This document shows positions 12,018 through 24,800 of a DNA stretch of 64,000 nucleotides, piece by piece. Numbering within the stretch: the first letter of the stretch is position 1; every line of letters starts with the position of its first letter. The translations under genes were made by a program, and so were the position numbers. Below the pieces are notes generated by a model. It saw only the letters and a list, made by a program, of their open reading frames with translations. It was not told the origin of the DNA and did not search any database. This DNA comes from Anaspis maculata. Lineage: Eukaryota > Arthropoda > Insecta > Coleoptera > Scraptiidae. The stretch lies in NCBI GenBank assembly GCA_949128115.1, contig OX421961.1, forward strand, positions 105,756,363-105,820,362, in the 5' to 3' direction.

Positions 12018-12704
12018 ACAGGTGTCCAGAAAATGGCGGAAAAGCTCTCCAGTACGTTGTAGAGTTGACGGCACACCACAGGGACCTGTGGGCGGAGCCT
12101 AACTGCCCGAACTTAGTTCATCTAGTGGTGCACCTAGATTTGCAGTGGGATTTTAGGTTTGCCTGTGACTGAGTAATGGTCCACCACTCCAGCTGACGGT
12201 GTTGCTTCCCCTATTTCAACACAAGAACTCGCTCAAAACGATTTTTGTTTCTCTGTTTAGCCCTACCCTCAGGTCCCTGTGGTGTGCCGTCAACTCTACG
12301 TTGTAAGATTCAACGGTTGTAAGGGACCCTTCAGGGAATTCCGAAAAAAAATATGAAAAAATTCTTCGACTTTCATTTTTGGGGTTATCAAGCGTCAACT
12401 AGACTAACTAGGGTAATTAGAAGGGCCCTTTGAACCCTTCTAGTTTTCTCAATTCAAAATATTTCAGTTCACCGTTGACGGCAGAATTATAAAAATATCT
12501 ATACCACTGGATGTTTCTTCAATTTTTCTTTTAATCGCAGGGTGAGTCAGAAACTAACAAGATTATTATTCGAAGGACCAGTTTTTGACCCTTGAGGGCT
12601 TCAAAAATGAAAGTCGAAGATTTTTTCATCATTTTTTCTGAATTCCCCGAAGGGTCTTGCACAACGTTCTGCAGAGCTTTTCCGCCATGTTCTGTACACC
12701 TGTA
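12018..12704. mobile_element. Foldback element with TACAGGTGT ends, host of a nested MITE
   Basis: Ends read TACAGGTGTCCAGAAAATGG at the left and its diverged complement (CCGCCATGTTCTGTACACCTGTA) at the right. Inverted similarity continues inward: AAAGCTCT...AACGTTGT, AAGGGACCC versus GGGTC, and CTTCGACTTTCATTTTTG at about 12366-12383 versus its complement at about 12599-12616. The left arm is interrupted by the separate MITE at 12061-12297. A fragment of the same end occurs at about 30571-30605 in the upSET intron. Confidence 0.75.
12061..12297. mobile_element. MITE family B, copy 1 (7-bp TSD)
   Basis: Terminal inverted repeats start AGAGTTGACGGCACACCACA and end with the complement, continuing through GGGACCTGTGGGCGG. 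The copy is flanked by ACGTTGT on both sides (12054-12060 and 12298-12304), a 7-bp target duplication. A second copy lies in opposite orientation at 41017-41276 in a DEPDC5 intron. It was inserted into the older foldback 12018-12704. Confidence 0.85.
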
Positions 12705-12870
12705 TAGCTCCATGAGATTATTTTTATGCCGAAACAATCGTGTAATACCATGCACTTGTCGCTTATTTTTTATTAAAACAAGTGAATATCCCCTCACGTG
12801 CGTGAGTCGCAATAGCGCATTTTCTCAGTGTAGATCTGTCATTGATAGAAATGAAGTCCGGCTTGAAAAT

Positions 12871-13426
12871 TAAATGTTCATGCGAGACAAGAGTAAGTTT
12901 CACGTTTCATGACAATCGTTCCACTAATGAGAAATTTCAATATTGCGGCCAAGATAGCGGCGGAATCATGAAATTCAGCTTGAAAATAAGAATGTTCATA
13001 TAAGACAAGAGTAAGTTTCATGTCAATTGTTCCACTAATAAGAGATTTCAATATGGCGGCGGAATCATGAAATTCATTTTAAAAACAAGAATGTTCATAC
13101 AAGACAAGAGTAAGTTCCAAGTTTGATGTCAATCGTTTCACTAATAAGATATTTCAATATGGCGGCCAAGATGGCGGTGGAATTATAAAATTTAATTTAA
13201 AAATAAGAATGTTCATACGAGACAAGAATAAGTTCAAAGTTTCATGACAATCGTTCTACTAGCACTAATAAGAGATTTCAATATGGCGGTCAAGATGGCG
13301 GCGGAATCATGAAATTTAGCTTGAAAATAAGAATGATCACACGTGACAAGGGTAAGTTCCAAGTTTCATGAAAATCGTTCCACTAATAAGAAATTCCAAT
13401 ATGGCGGCCAAGATTGTGGCGCACCA
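12871..13426. repeat. Minisatellite, about five copies of a ~95-120-bp unit
   Basis: Five diverged tandem copies. Each contains GACAAGAGTAAGTT, ATCGTTCCACTAATAAGA, TTTCAATATGGCGGC and GGAATCATGAAATT in the same order. One copy lacks the GGCCAAGATGGC segment and another has a small insertion (ACTAGC). It is followed by a GACGGACAGACAAACGG-like stretch at about 13695-13720. Confidence 0.85.
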
Positions 13427-14189
13427 TGAAATCCAATCTGTCTACTGGCCACCCTTGAGAACCTAAGCTATCCATCGGGAAAAGTTCCAGGGCTCTAGGT
13501 TCATTCCCCGAGGAGTTCAATTTCTTGGAAGGGCACAGGAAATCTTTGTTTTTGATAATAATAATAGTGATAACTATGTATGGATAATATAAATTACTCA
13601 TTGGCCACCCTTAGGGACATCAGCTATCATAAAAAAAAAATTCCAAGGCTCTAACTTCATTCCCCGAGGAGTACAACTTCTTAATTTCTACACGGACAGA
13701 CAAACGGAAGACAGACAAACCGGCCATATAAGCGTCATTTTCTTACGAAAATGCGCTAAAAAAAGATCTAACAGTTCCGATCATATGTATTCTTCAAGCC
13801 AAAATAATATTTGTCTCATCTGGATTTTGGTATTCAAATAATCGCGTGGAACTATATTTTGTACTCCCCATCATATTCTTTTCTTGAAGTTGTTGGGTTT
13901 GCATTTTATTATTCACCTTAAAGATTTGATCCCTTGTTTAGAACGTAATTAAGTTTGATACCACATTGGTGCAATCCGACAAACGCAGTAAAAAATATAT
14001 AAAAAAATCACTCACCTGCTGAGAAAAGCAACGTTTGGAAGTGACTGATTTCAGTCCAACAAAATTTACGACACGTTTTATCAATTCACATTTGGTATTG
14101 ATCAAACAATGGCCCTATCCTTCAGAGGTTCTACACACTTTTCAAGGATGAGCTAAAACAGTAAAAGACAAGTTAATAAATTTTAATGA
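13427..14189. other. Spacer between the minisatellite and the upSET 3' end
   Basis: No gene seen. Contains two related segments (about 13440-13510 and 13595-13680) sharing TTGGCCACCCTT-like and TTCATTCCCCGAGGAGT sequence, so a repeat flank continues here. Confidence 0.4.
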
Positions 14190-14195
14190 TTTATT
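14190..14195 (-). promoter_or_regulatory. Candidate polyadenylation signal of the upSET-like gene
   Basis: AATAAA on the minus strand about 1.6 kb past the upSET stop codon, the last good signal before the repeat-rich region. Other AT-rich hexamers lie closer to the stop, so the true cleavage site is uncertain. Confidence 0.4.
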
Positions 14196-15817
14196 TATAA
14201 TAATTGTACGGAATCTCTCGTACCAACATCGAATTATGTTATATGTACAGCCATGTTATATATTAAAATAGTTATTAATTTATCCAATAATAAAATCGTT
14301 GAAATTTCATTGACAATAATTTAGACGAGTGTTGGCGCCTTGGTATTCGCCTCGTTTCGTCAGTTTTTCTTGCGTATATAAATAGAATTAATACTGATTG
14401 TAAGAAATGTTTCTCCTTAAATTTTTTCAACGAATTTTATTACGAAATTTTGTACAATTTTACACGCCAACGAAACAAATACCAGGGACAGTTTACATCA
14501 CCGGAAACGGTCACACGCTCAATATGACCAATACAAACTACCAGAAAGGCTGTGATCATAAACAAATCTGAAAAAAGAACAAGCAAGAAAAATGAAAAGA
14601 GGTTAACACTTGATCATTTGTTATTATAATACATAAACAAAACTTACAACACTGGGGCTTTGCAGTAATAATAGTACGAAATTTACAAATTCATATATAA
14701 ATATTCGCTTATTTACACATAGATTATGATTAATATTATTAATGTTATTAATATGTACAGGACGATTTCCAAACAACAGAAATTATATTAGTAGATTTAT
14801 ATCGAATAAAACTTTTGTATGTGATGTAGAATTCATGCCGTTTCTGACAACGTCCATAATTACAAAATTATACATTAACAAAAACAGGAAATCGCCCAAA
14901 AAGCTGAAGAGGAAGAAAACACTGGGGACACAAAATGAATGTTGCAACACTCTAGGTATGAACAGTTGGCTATTTGATATTTGAAATTCACCTATCAACC
15001 CAAACAGTAATTAATAATCAACATGGATAATAGTAATGTTGTAACAATTTTTCATTTTACTCTAGGAAAACTATTATAATATTAGTAATGATAATAAAAA
15101 AGAGACCGTCTACACAATTTAAAAACACGAGATCACCTCTTAAATAATTTTGTACTTTTATTACGTGTACACACGTGTCACAATCGATTAAATCGACTAG
15201 CATTGACAATTTTTAACTATACATGATTGATAGCGTCATTTGTCAATTTATTTACACTTGGGGTGGTGCTACTTCCAGATTTATGCAGATGATAATGTAG
15301 TTACCATGCCTGTTCAATTCAATCGATCACACACGAACAAAAACGAAAAAATCAACGATTTTTCTAATTCCAGCTTAGCAATACAAAACTCAAATATTTA
15401 TATTTAATTATATACACTGTGTACATGTTTCTTCACGTTTTCATCATTTACTTTTCTTACATCACCTCTACAAAAATATAAAAGATATATATGAAGTAAA
15501 TCTCGAAGAACAAAAAGAACAAAGCTCAATCGATTGTTTCACCTGTCAATGGATGAAACTGGCTCAGAACGAAATCGAGAAGAGGAAACTTACATCACTG
15601 CACTGGACTAACCTATTTTTTTTAATATATAGTCATCTATCTATAAATTCTATAATATGAATATTTTTAAAAAATAAATCTCCAAAAATAAAAACAAATA
15701 TATACAACACTGTGCCTCACGCTCTGAGCGGTATTAATACTTGAAATATAAATAAATATGAATCATGGTGTAAAATCCAATCATTGCACGCGCCTTTTAA
15801 GCTAGCCCGTTTTCAGT
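14196..15817 (-). other. Probable 3' UTR of the upSET-like gene
   Basis: About 1.6 kb of AT-rich, repeat-poor sequence directly after the stop, without recognisable coding frames. Its uniform composition and lack of transposon signatures contrast with the flanking spacer, which fits a long 3' UTR. Confidence 0.45.
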
Positions 15818-18800
15818 TCACGTCTCTTGTTCATGAAAGGTGGCGCCACCACCTGTCTCCAGCTCAGGTGGTGGCGAAGGATTGCGGCCTTCGTACCTTC
15901 CTTCCTCATCTGTAGCAAAAATTCAAGTTAAATCACACACTTCGTGAAATTCCAAATTTCTATTACCAATGCTAGACGTGAAGGCATTGAAGTTACTGTC
16001 ATTTGGATATATTGGGTTATTGAATGGCGGCACGTAATCTACCGTTGCCTCCTCCAATTCTCCTTGGACTACTAACTGGCTTTTCTTTGCGGTAACTTCT
16101 TCCTCGTCAGGGGTGTAAAACATGAGCTTTCTTTCCGCAATTCTGGCCTCAGTTTCACCTATCTGCTGTGCTACTGCTGCTACCACGGGAACTTTTGCGA
16201 CAGGAACCATCATGGGTAACGTCTGCTCTGGTTCCAAGGCCGCAGCAGCAGAAGGAACATTCCCCACCACCGCAGGACTTCTTCCTGGACTCGCTGTGCT
16301 GTCCAAAGAGGGCGATAAAGCGGATGCTTTGGTCAAATTACCATCACAACTGCCCGGTATAGGAAAATTTGGACACGGCGGAATCGTTTTGACCATGGGC
16401 GGAATCTCACAGTTCAATATGGCATCTACGTCCAAAGCTAAGAATCAAAGATACATCCGTTAGATTTTATGGAGAACACTTACTAGATTCCTCAAAACAA
16501 AGAAAATAACTCCCTTTTTTGTTATTTTAGATGATACTTGAATTAATTAAAAGGTCGGTTCAAAGTGGACTCATCCAAGCAGCGCTTCGCGGCAGAGGCG
16601 AGGCGCATTGCGACGCGTCCGCGGAGCGCTATTTCTCAGTTGGACTAGTCTAAAAATCAAAAGAATCCGTCATTCAAACATGAAGTTGATGATTTTGCAG
16701 AGGCCCTCATAACAGGGATCAAAAGCAGACCATGCCTTTGGAACACCAAGCTGCCTTTCTATAAAAACAGGAATCTCAACAGGCGTGCGTACTTTACTTA
16801 CGCCAAAGTGGCAGGAGTTTTGGGGATTTTGGGTAGGTATCCTGCAACGACAACAGGTTGCTTGTTTAATGGTGGTAGGTAGAAAATTGTTGCGACGCAC
16901 CCACATTATTAGCCAACTCTGAACCGACTTGTAACGACGCTCAACCGACGTGACACGCCTCTGCCGTGATGCGCCGCTCGAATAAGCCCACTCTGAACCG
17001 ACCTTTAATCGTGTTGGTACGAAAAATGTACGGCGTCTTGTGAATGTACATTTTATGCGATTCTAGTGATGCACCCCGAGCTCCAATAACTCTATAATTA
17101 TGATGAAACAAAGCTCTCCGACTACCACAACATTAGACGGTCGGACCGAAACTGCACAGACACGTGCTTCGCCCCTATTGGGGGCTCATCAGTGCGCAGG
17201 CATTCAGTCAAACCATCCGATGCTGTGGCAGCCGGAGATCTCATGGTAATATACACCCAGGAGGACTCCTAATGTGAGTTCTATAATTATGAGTGAGATA
17301 TGCACCTACTCGACCGTTACGTTGCAGGTCTTGTCTTTTTCACTCCTGTTGCAACTTCTCAGTTCCCGTTAGATCAGCAAATGGGATTCAATTTGGAAAA
17401 TTCACTCTCACATTGTAGCGCGCGTAGAAAAGATTCACTTCAAAAACAGACAAAATAAGCTGGTAATACATACCAGGTTTTTTCGGTTCCTGGGGTAAAG
17501 TAATGCCAAAGGCCTTCTTCAATCTCATGCTCGTTATCTCTCGCTGCCGCTCCAACTCAGTCGGTTCCGAATTGAAGGCAGATGGGGCTGATAAAACAGT
17601 AAATTAATCATACAGCAAGGTTATCAACAGCTAAAATCTAAAAACGGTTTTCATACAAGCGTGCGGAAAGTCGGTACTTTTCTCACGAAAATGTGTAGAG
17701 AAAGTTCCACTTTTCCGCACGTATCTACTTACCGCACTCATATGAGTGCGAAAGTAAAATTTTATCGAAATTATAAACTTACGCAGTTATTTTTGTTGGT
17801 GGCTAACGATGTTTAAATCATTTTCGCTTTTTTCCAATAAAGTTTTTGATGTTTGATTTTGTATGCATATTAATTAGTTTCAGCACGCTTGTATGAAAAA
17901 TATTGTTCTTAAATCTTGTGGAAAAGGAAAAGTACTACTTTTTGAGAGTGAAGAAATGGACATTCCAATATCATTTAGTCAGATTCATTTTGTAACTCGA
18001 AAAGTTAGCTGGGAGAACTGTTTGAGATTCGATTGGTTCTCAAAAATCCCTGACCAATCAGTGATATCGACTTTCTAGCTGAGCTAGCTCGGTTCTAATG
18101 ACTTGAAAACGCTGTACGGCTACGCTCTACTAGTGAAAAATACACTGTTTTGCGTTTGAACCTTACTTCCTGTTTAGACATTTTGGTGATAGAATGTAAA
18201 AGTTGAGTGAGAGAATGTGTCAATTCAGTGAGAATATCAAGGTCGCAGGAAAATAACTATTTCAATTTTTTTGTATTAATTTTTTGTTTGTTCAGTTATG
18301 TTAATTAGTAAATTATAATAATGTTCCATATCAAGAGGTAAGGACTTCATGGGGTTTTCTTTTCCACCTTCCTTCCTTTTCCATTACGAATTTATGAAAA
18401 TTGTATTACTAATGACAACCAAACTAATGCAGGCATAGGACATGACAAAAAGTCAAAGCCTCACCTTTGCCGACGAGTTCTAACGGAGCGGCTTCATCGT
18501 CAGACGATGTCATGGACGTGCAACTGCTCGTGCTATTAGATCTCGGCCGCAGCGACTGTTGCTGTTTTGTTGATTCTGAAGAATTGCTTTCGTCAGGACC
18601 GACTTGTTCCATTTCCTGCTCCTGCTCTTCAATGTTCTTATCATTGTTATTGATTTTCTTCCTTTGCCTATACTCAGTGATGGAAAGCTATAAAAGTAAA
18701 ACAACACACATGCAGTTTCATGTTTCAACACAATAGAATGACTACACTGACTTTTCGTTTAGCAGGAGTTATCGCCTCTGGCTTCCGATCCTCAAAACCC

Positions 18801-21800
18801 AAGATGCTGAGCGTTTTCTCAACGGTACCGACCAAGTGTTCACTGTTTGTGAAAAGATGATGTGGATGGTGATGGTCACGTGCCAGCCTGGGATCCGACA
18901 GGCAACCAACGGCCGTTACCAATTCCGACGTTGGCGTCGACATGCTGGGCGGCTTCAATAACGATGGAGGCGGCGGAGGCTGGAACTTCGCGAATTCCTC
19001 TTTCATTTCAGCAGCCCGTTCTTCAAGTACGGCATCGGATTCGAGCGTTTGGCTAGGACTGTCGTCGTCGGCGCCACTGTAGACTATCTCTACGCAACCC
19101 TCTTGCGACTGCTGGCGTTCGTTCTGAAACGTTCAGATTCAGTTTTGACATAGAATCAACTTTACTGTTGGTCGAGTGAGTACAGAGCCTCTGTAATGAT
19201 CTAACGCGGGGGTCATGATAGATACATGCCGTTCACGTTTCAAATTCAGTAGAATGACTTTTCGGAGCAAAAATTAAGTGACAAGCTGGGGGGCTACGGC
19301 TAGGGCTGATGGCACCTGCAAAGTTTTGGTGCGAAACCATCAGCGGCCATCAGCCGTATCCTCTTAGCGTTCCAGATTGTCACTTTAATTTTGCTTCAAA
19401 AAGTCATTCTACCGAAAATAAAAAGTGTACAGGATATAAACTAGATTCAACACCTACCGTGTTTGTGACAGGAATCACGCTGGTTGGTGTGGTAGGAGGC
19501 GTGTTGTCATTCGATAAAGACTCTCTTGGTAAACGCCGTTTCTTTGGAGGAGCAACTGAATCACTTAGCGTGGGAGAATCTGAAACAGCGAAACGAACAT
19601 TGATCACTCATACGCACAAAGAATAACCATAACTGACGATGACTGACTGAGGTTCCTTGATTCCACTGGGAAATCCCACTCGTTAAATGAAAAATCATCA
19701 TTCAATAGATAACACATGAAAATTCAACATACAGGAAAAATATAAATATTTACCTGGTCTCCCAGATGGACTGTCGCACTGGTCTTCACTGATGGCTTGT
19801 CTCAGCCAGCGTTTCTTAGCACTACCTCCCCTAGGCTGAAGGTTTGTGTCGCAAAAACTGGCAACTTGCGCTAGAGCTACAAGACTTTTTCCAGGCGTAT
19901 AAAAGTTGGACTCATATTCGCTGTTTGAAGAAGTGTTGATATGTGGCGTCAAGGACGAAGGTGATATCGAACTTGCTGATTGCACGGGCTCTGGCGCCTT
20001 GTTCAACCATTCATTCATCAAACCCTAAAAAAAAAAATTATCACCATTACAATGATCAAACGAAATTAACAAAATGGAATGCAAGTGTGGTACGCGGTTA
20101 TCATTCAAGAAAATATAATCAATCGATTTTATAATGGAGAATAAATAGGGCGATTTCTAGCCTGTTTGACGACGCATTGGCATAGCAACGCCCTTTTCAT
20201 AAAAAAGGGAAAAGGGACAGCGCTGTTGGTATCCGAGAAAACCGCTCGAAAATCAAACGTAATCAATAACAATAAAATAAATTGAAGGAAATTCACCAAT
20301 ACTGTGGGGATACATATATTGGAAGCATTCTACAATAGCAATTTCAAGTTGTTCTGAATTACTTTGAAACTGAAATGTGTTCATTTTGAAAAACGTCCAC
20401 TCACCTTCTTTGTTTTGGGAAATTTGAAACCCGGCTCCATAGGTTCAACTGCGGCCTGCACCAGCAAGCAAGCTGAGGAAAGATGAGTCTCAGGAGAGGA
20501 CTGCACTGAGTTTGAATTCGAGTTGGAGTCGCCATCGCGGTGCGGCGACTTGTTCTTGTCGCCAGCACCGCCATTCGAGAGGGCCAACAGCAGCCCAACG
20601 TCTTTGTCACCAACGTCCGACTGGTGGCGGTGGTCCTTCATAAGCGAAGGGCGAGAAGGTGGCGTGCCGTCCCGAGGCGACAGCATCGTCTCATCGCCAG
20701 ATGTCAAGTACGAATCGGTGGAGTTGAGACGATTACGTCTGCCGCTCGTCGGAGTAGTCGTGCTGGTCGTCCTGGCTCTTCCCTTCCTTCTCCTTCGCTT
20801 CACCTTGGGTTCACCAAGTTTATCGTCTTCTTTCGACGACGGCGTCGACGTCGGTTCACTTTCCCTCCTGTGTGCCTGCTTGGCCTGATGCTCCTGTTTA
20901 CGCTGGTCGGCCTTCTCCATTTGCTCGATGGCTCGCAGTATCGCTTCGAGCTTCCGTTCTTCTCGGCTCAGTTTCTTGTTTTTGTTCTTGTTAGATTCTG
21001 TAGACGAAGCTGGCGGAGGAGAGGCTAATATTAAAGCGAGGCATATCGCAATTTATTGTTCTATCACAACTTACCTTCCCTACCCGAATCTGATTCCTTT
21101 GAATCGTCCTTGTCCGCTTTATGTGATGATCTTCGAGTGCTGACCTGCGACGGAGTGGGAGACAAAGAAGGCCGCGGACTCATCTTCTCATCCTCCTCCT
21201 TGATCTCCTTAAGTTCCACCAAAGGTTTGTTCTCTTCCATGGTGTCTTTGTTCTCTTCGATCTCTTCCAACATCTCTTCCTTTTCTGATTTCATGACGAC
21301 GTCAACGACTTCAGGTTCGACTTTTGACACCACTGCTACCACAGGTTCTTCCACTATTTCTATTTTTACGTCGACAGTTTCAGCCGGCTTAACAGGCGAG
21401 GTTGGAACAGGAGAAGGCAGTGAATCTGCCCTTTTTACTTTGGTATTCGTAGGTGCGACAGACGGCTCCAGCTCAGCAGAAGTGGATATTGTTCGCCTCC
21501 CTCTCCTTTTCTTATGCCTATATTTTCAATGCAAAATTATTTGTTGATGAAAATGAATGATCATTAATTCAATATTGGGTCCTTATCAATAATCTTTGGT
21601 AGTAATACAAAACTGCATCTAATCTACTGACAAAAGTTCGAAGTCAAAAGAAAATTGAAGAAAGTTACAACCAGTACAACCTGGCTCTCAATAGGATCCT
21701 TGCATGGCTTAAATTGTTCAAATAGCGATTCATAAAATCATTAGAAACGTAGTTTGCAATAATGCCCAGCTAAAAAAATCCAGAAAAAAAAGGTATCCTT

Positions 21801-24800
21801 TCTTGATTAACTGAAGATCTGTCGCCAAATTTTATTTGTGGCGAGTTCAAATTTTAAAATACGTCACAGTTTGCTTTTCACATGGATTTTCCTCCTCTAC
21901 TCTGAACGCAGGGAATTACATGGTGGCACGTCTACTTACATTTCAGTGGTGTCGCCATTCTTCTTGATCGTCGATTTGTTGACAGTGCATTCATCGGAGT
22001 TGCCACAAGCACAGGCGATGTGAGTCGTCCCGATGGCCGCCAGATCGTGCGACTCGTGTTTGATCGTCAGTTCAACGTTTTTATCCACATCGGCGATTGT
22101 CACGATGTACAAATGCAAAGCACTCTTGACGATCGAGTGTCTCAGTTCGGCATTTGGCTTGCACGACCGTCTGATGAAGCGCGCGCTGTTACCGTACGTC
22201 CTCGTATCAACGCACACTTCGGTGTTCTCCTTGTGCAACCTGTAGAAAAACACGAACGGTCCCGGACGTTGCGCGTGCTGCCTGGTGTTCAAGGTGCTGC
22301 CGGTGGTACGATGTTGCGTCGACAACATATACTTGCCTCGCAACTCCACCACCGGCGTGTTGGGGGCCAAGCTCCCAGTGGTGTACAAATGTTTTATGTT
22401 CGTCAGTGGCTGCACGTGTACACGGCACTTCTCCACGGGACAATCCAACGTAGGAGTCGTTGGCGCGAGCTCTGCGTGCAAAGCGCCGTTTACTCGGATG
22501 TTGCTGATTCGAGCTCGTAATTCAGGTGAATAGTGATTGGTGGTCGCTTCCTCGTACTGGTCCAGCCATTGCCTGAACTGTGGCAGCGGCGTTGACGAAT
22601 TTACTGAGTCGTGGTTCTCATCATCACTATGATTCTTCACTGGAGCCTTACCCTGGAGAAGCAAATTCAAGATTCGTCAATTAACAAGACCTGCAACAAA
22701 ATCACGACAAATTTACATACCTTTCGTTTTACGACTTTTCGTTCCCTTTTCTTGGGCTGTCGTTTCTGGACCGTCGGTTCTTTGACCGAATCTCTTCGCT
22801 GCCTCGCATTATTACCCTTTGGGTGTGTGTCGTTCTTCCTTCGGTTAGGCAAAACTGCTCTGCTTTTACCCATAACGTTGTTATTGTGACCGCCTACTAA
22901 TTCACCATCTGATGTATCGCTATCGCTTACGCTTTCCTTGTGCTTGTTGAACACCTCTTTTAATTTGGACTCTTTGCGAAGTTTGGGGTCGGCAAATTGT
23001 CGATCCCTCAACCATTGCTGCTGCATCAACCTAGCCTTGCTCCTGTCTACAGATTTTTGTGGATCGCACATTTCACACAAATAGTCATCTGGCACTTGTT
23101 TGTTCTTCACCACACATTGCACATGTTGCCATACTTTACACCTGTCACACTCTATCATGTAACCGTCATCATGCAAGAAACCGCTGTGCAAAAATTTGTA
23201 TTAGCAAGAAAATTCATTTTAGAAGGACCAATTAACTTACCAAATACAGCGTGTGACGTAATCGCCAAACTGATCTTCTTGGTTGACAGCTTCCGCTTCT
23301 GGAGCGGTATCAGTCTCTTCGCCTTCAGTGTCATGTTTTCGATCGTCGTCGCTAATATCGGAAGCCGCATCATCCTCTTGTATCATAGAATTGCTGTTAC
23401 TAGGAAGGCTTGATGAAAGATTAGTCAAACTGGTAGCAGCAGATATCGGATTTGATGTTGGCAAAGATCTCCCTACACCAACAGAACGAAACATGTTACT
23501 CTCAATGGGAAAATAAGCAAATAAATAAAAATCTAGCGTGCGACTTCTTGCTCGCCAATAAATAAAACACACACTCTATTATTGTTTTATTTATCAATTT
23601 CTTTTTATCAAACAAAAACTACCACTTACTTTTTGCACTGGTTGGTGAATACAAGTTGCTAACTGAGACGCCGTTTATTTGCGTTTGGGCGCTGACTGGC
23701 GGCACAGATCTGGAAGGAGATTCTCGTGGAGGAGCTGTTGCATTATAGTTGTGATCCAATAGAACCGCCTGGCATATCAAGGATAGAGTATCCAATCCCG
23801 ATTCCGTTCTCTTTTCTATTACAGGTTTTATGGGATCGCTGCAAAGCGATGCGTTAAATTTGTCTCAAGCGAAAAAATAATTCAACGTTGAATGAAATGC
23901 TACACTTACTATGGTTTGGCTTCGGCCTGGTAGTACGAATTATCGTACCGTGGTGGCAATATTTCGTAGCTCTGCTTGACGCCCGATGGGTGTGAACAAT
24001 TTGCGCCACTTTTTCCATTGCCCAGCGTTTCCAAAATTTCCGCCGTCAAGGCCTGATTGAACGTCAGATGTTTTTCTAACACTGGCCCGGCGGAACTGTG
24101 GAAATTGTTGAACATCGGCGGCGGTCCATGGTGGGCAACAGATTGAGGAGGAAGCTTGGCCGCCTTCGGCTTGTGAGTCGGCTTCATCTTTTGCGCCTGA
24201 ACGGCGTGCTTTCCAATGTAATTCGGTTTATTTGGAGGAGGTTTCTGCGGTCGCTGAGGCGGAATCGTCCTCAGCCCGGAGCCTGTCCTCTGCACTGGAG
24301 CTCCAGGAATGCCCTTCATGTGAGGGGGCAGAGTTTTGATGCCGCCGCCGCCACCACCGCCACCGCTACTACCACCACCACCACCACCTCCGGGTGGACC
24401 CTTGTGCATGTAGTTATTAACTGGCGGTATGGTTTTGATCTGGCTCTTGTGAGTTGGATAAACTACCCTTTGTGGAGGACCGCCACCCATACCGCCAGTG
24501 CTATTGCCTGGCATCGAAGACGTCATCAGTTGCTTGCTGCACATCGTTGTAGGATTAATAATGTTCGATTTGTTCATTAAAGTGCTGGGTGGTTTGTTGA
24601 GATATTTGGTGGTGGCGCCGTTATTCGACGCTACCAGTTTTTGCCGCGGAACGTAGCGTTGAGATAGCTGTGCTGTGCTGGGCGTTTTATTGAGTAAGAT
24701 GTTGCCTGGAGGCTGAGATGGACCCGGCATGAGGACATTTTGTAAAATTTTGACTTTATTCCTTTGTCCATTCACTGGCTTGGGGATCCCGACGTCGGCC

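Noticed and set aside
20523..21547. Long plus-strand frames opposite upSET exons (121, 162 and 163 codons)
   Set aside because: Antisense shadows of Ser/Glu/Lys-rich coding exons whose splice phases are consistent on the minus strand.
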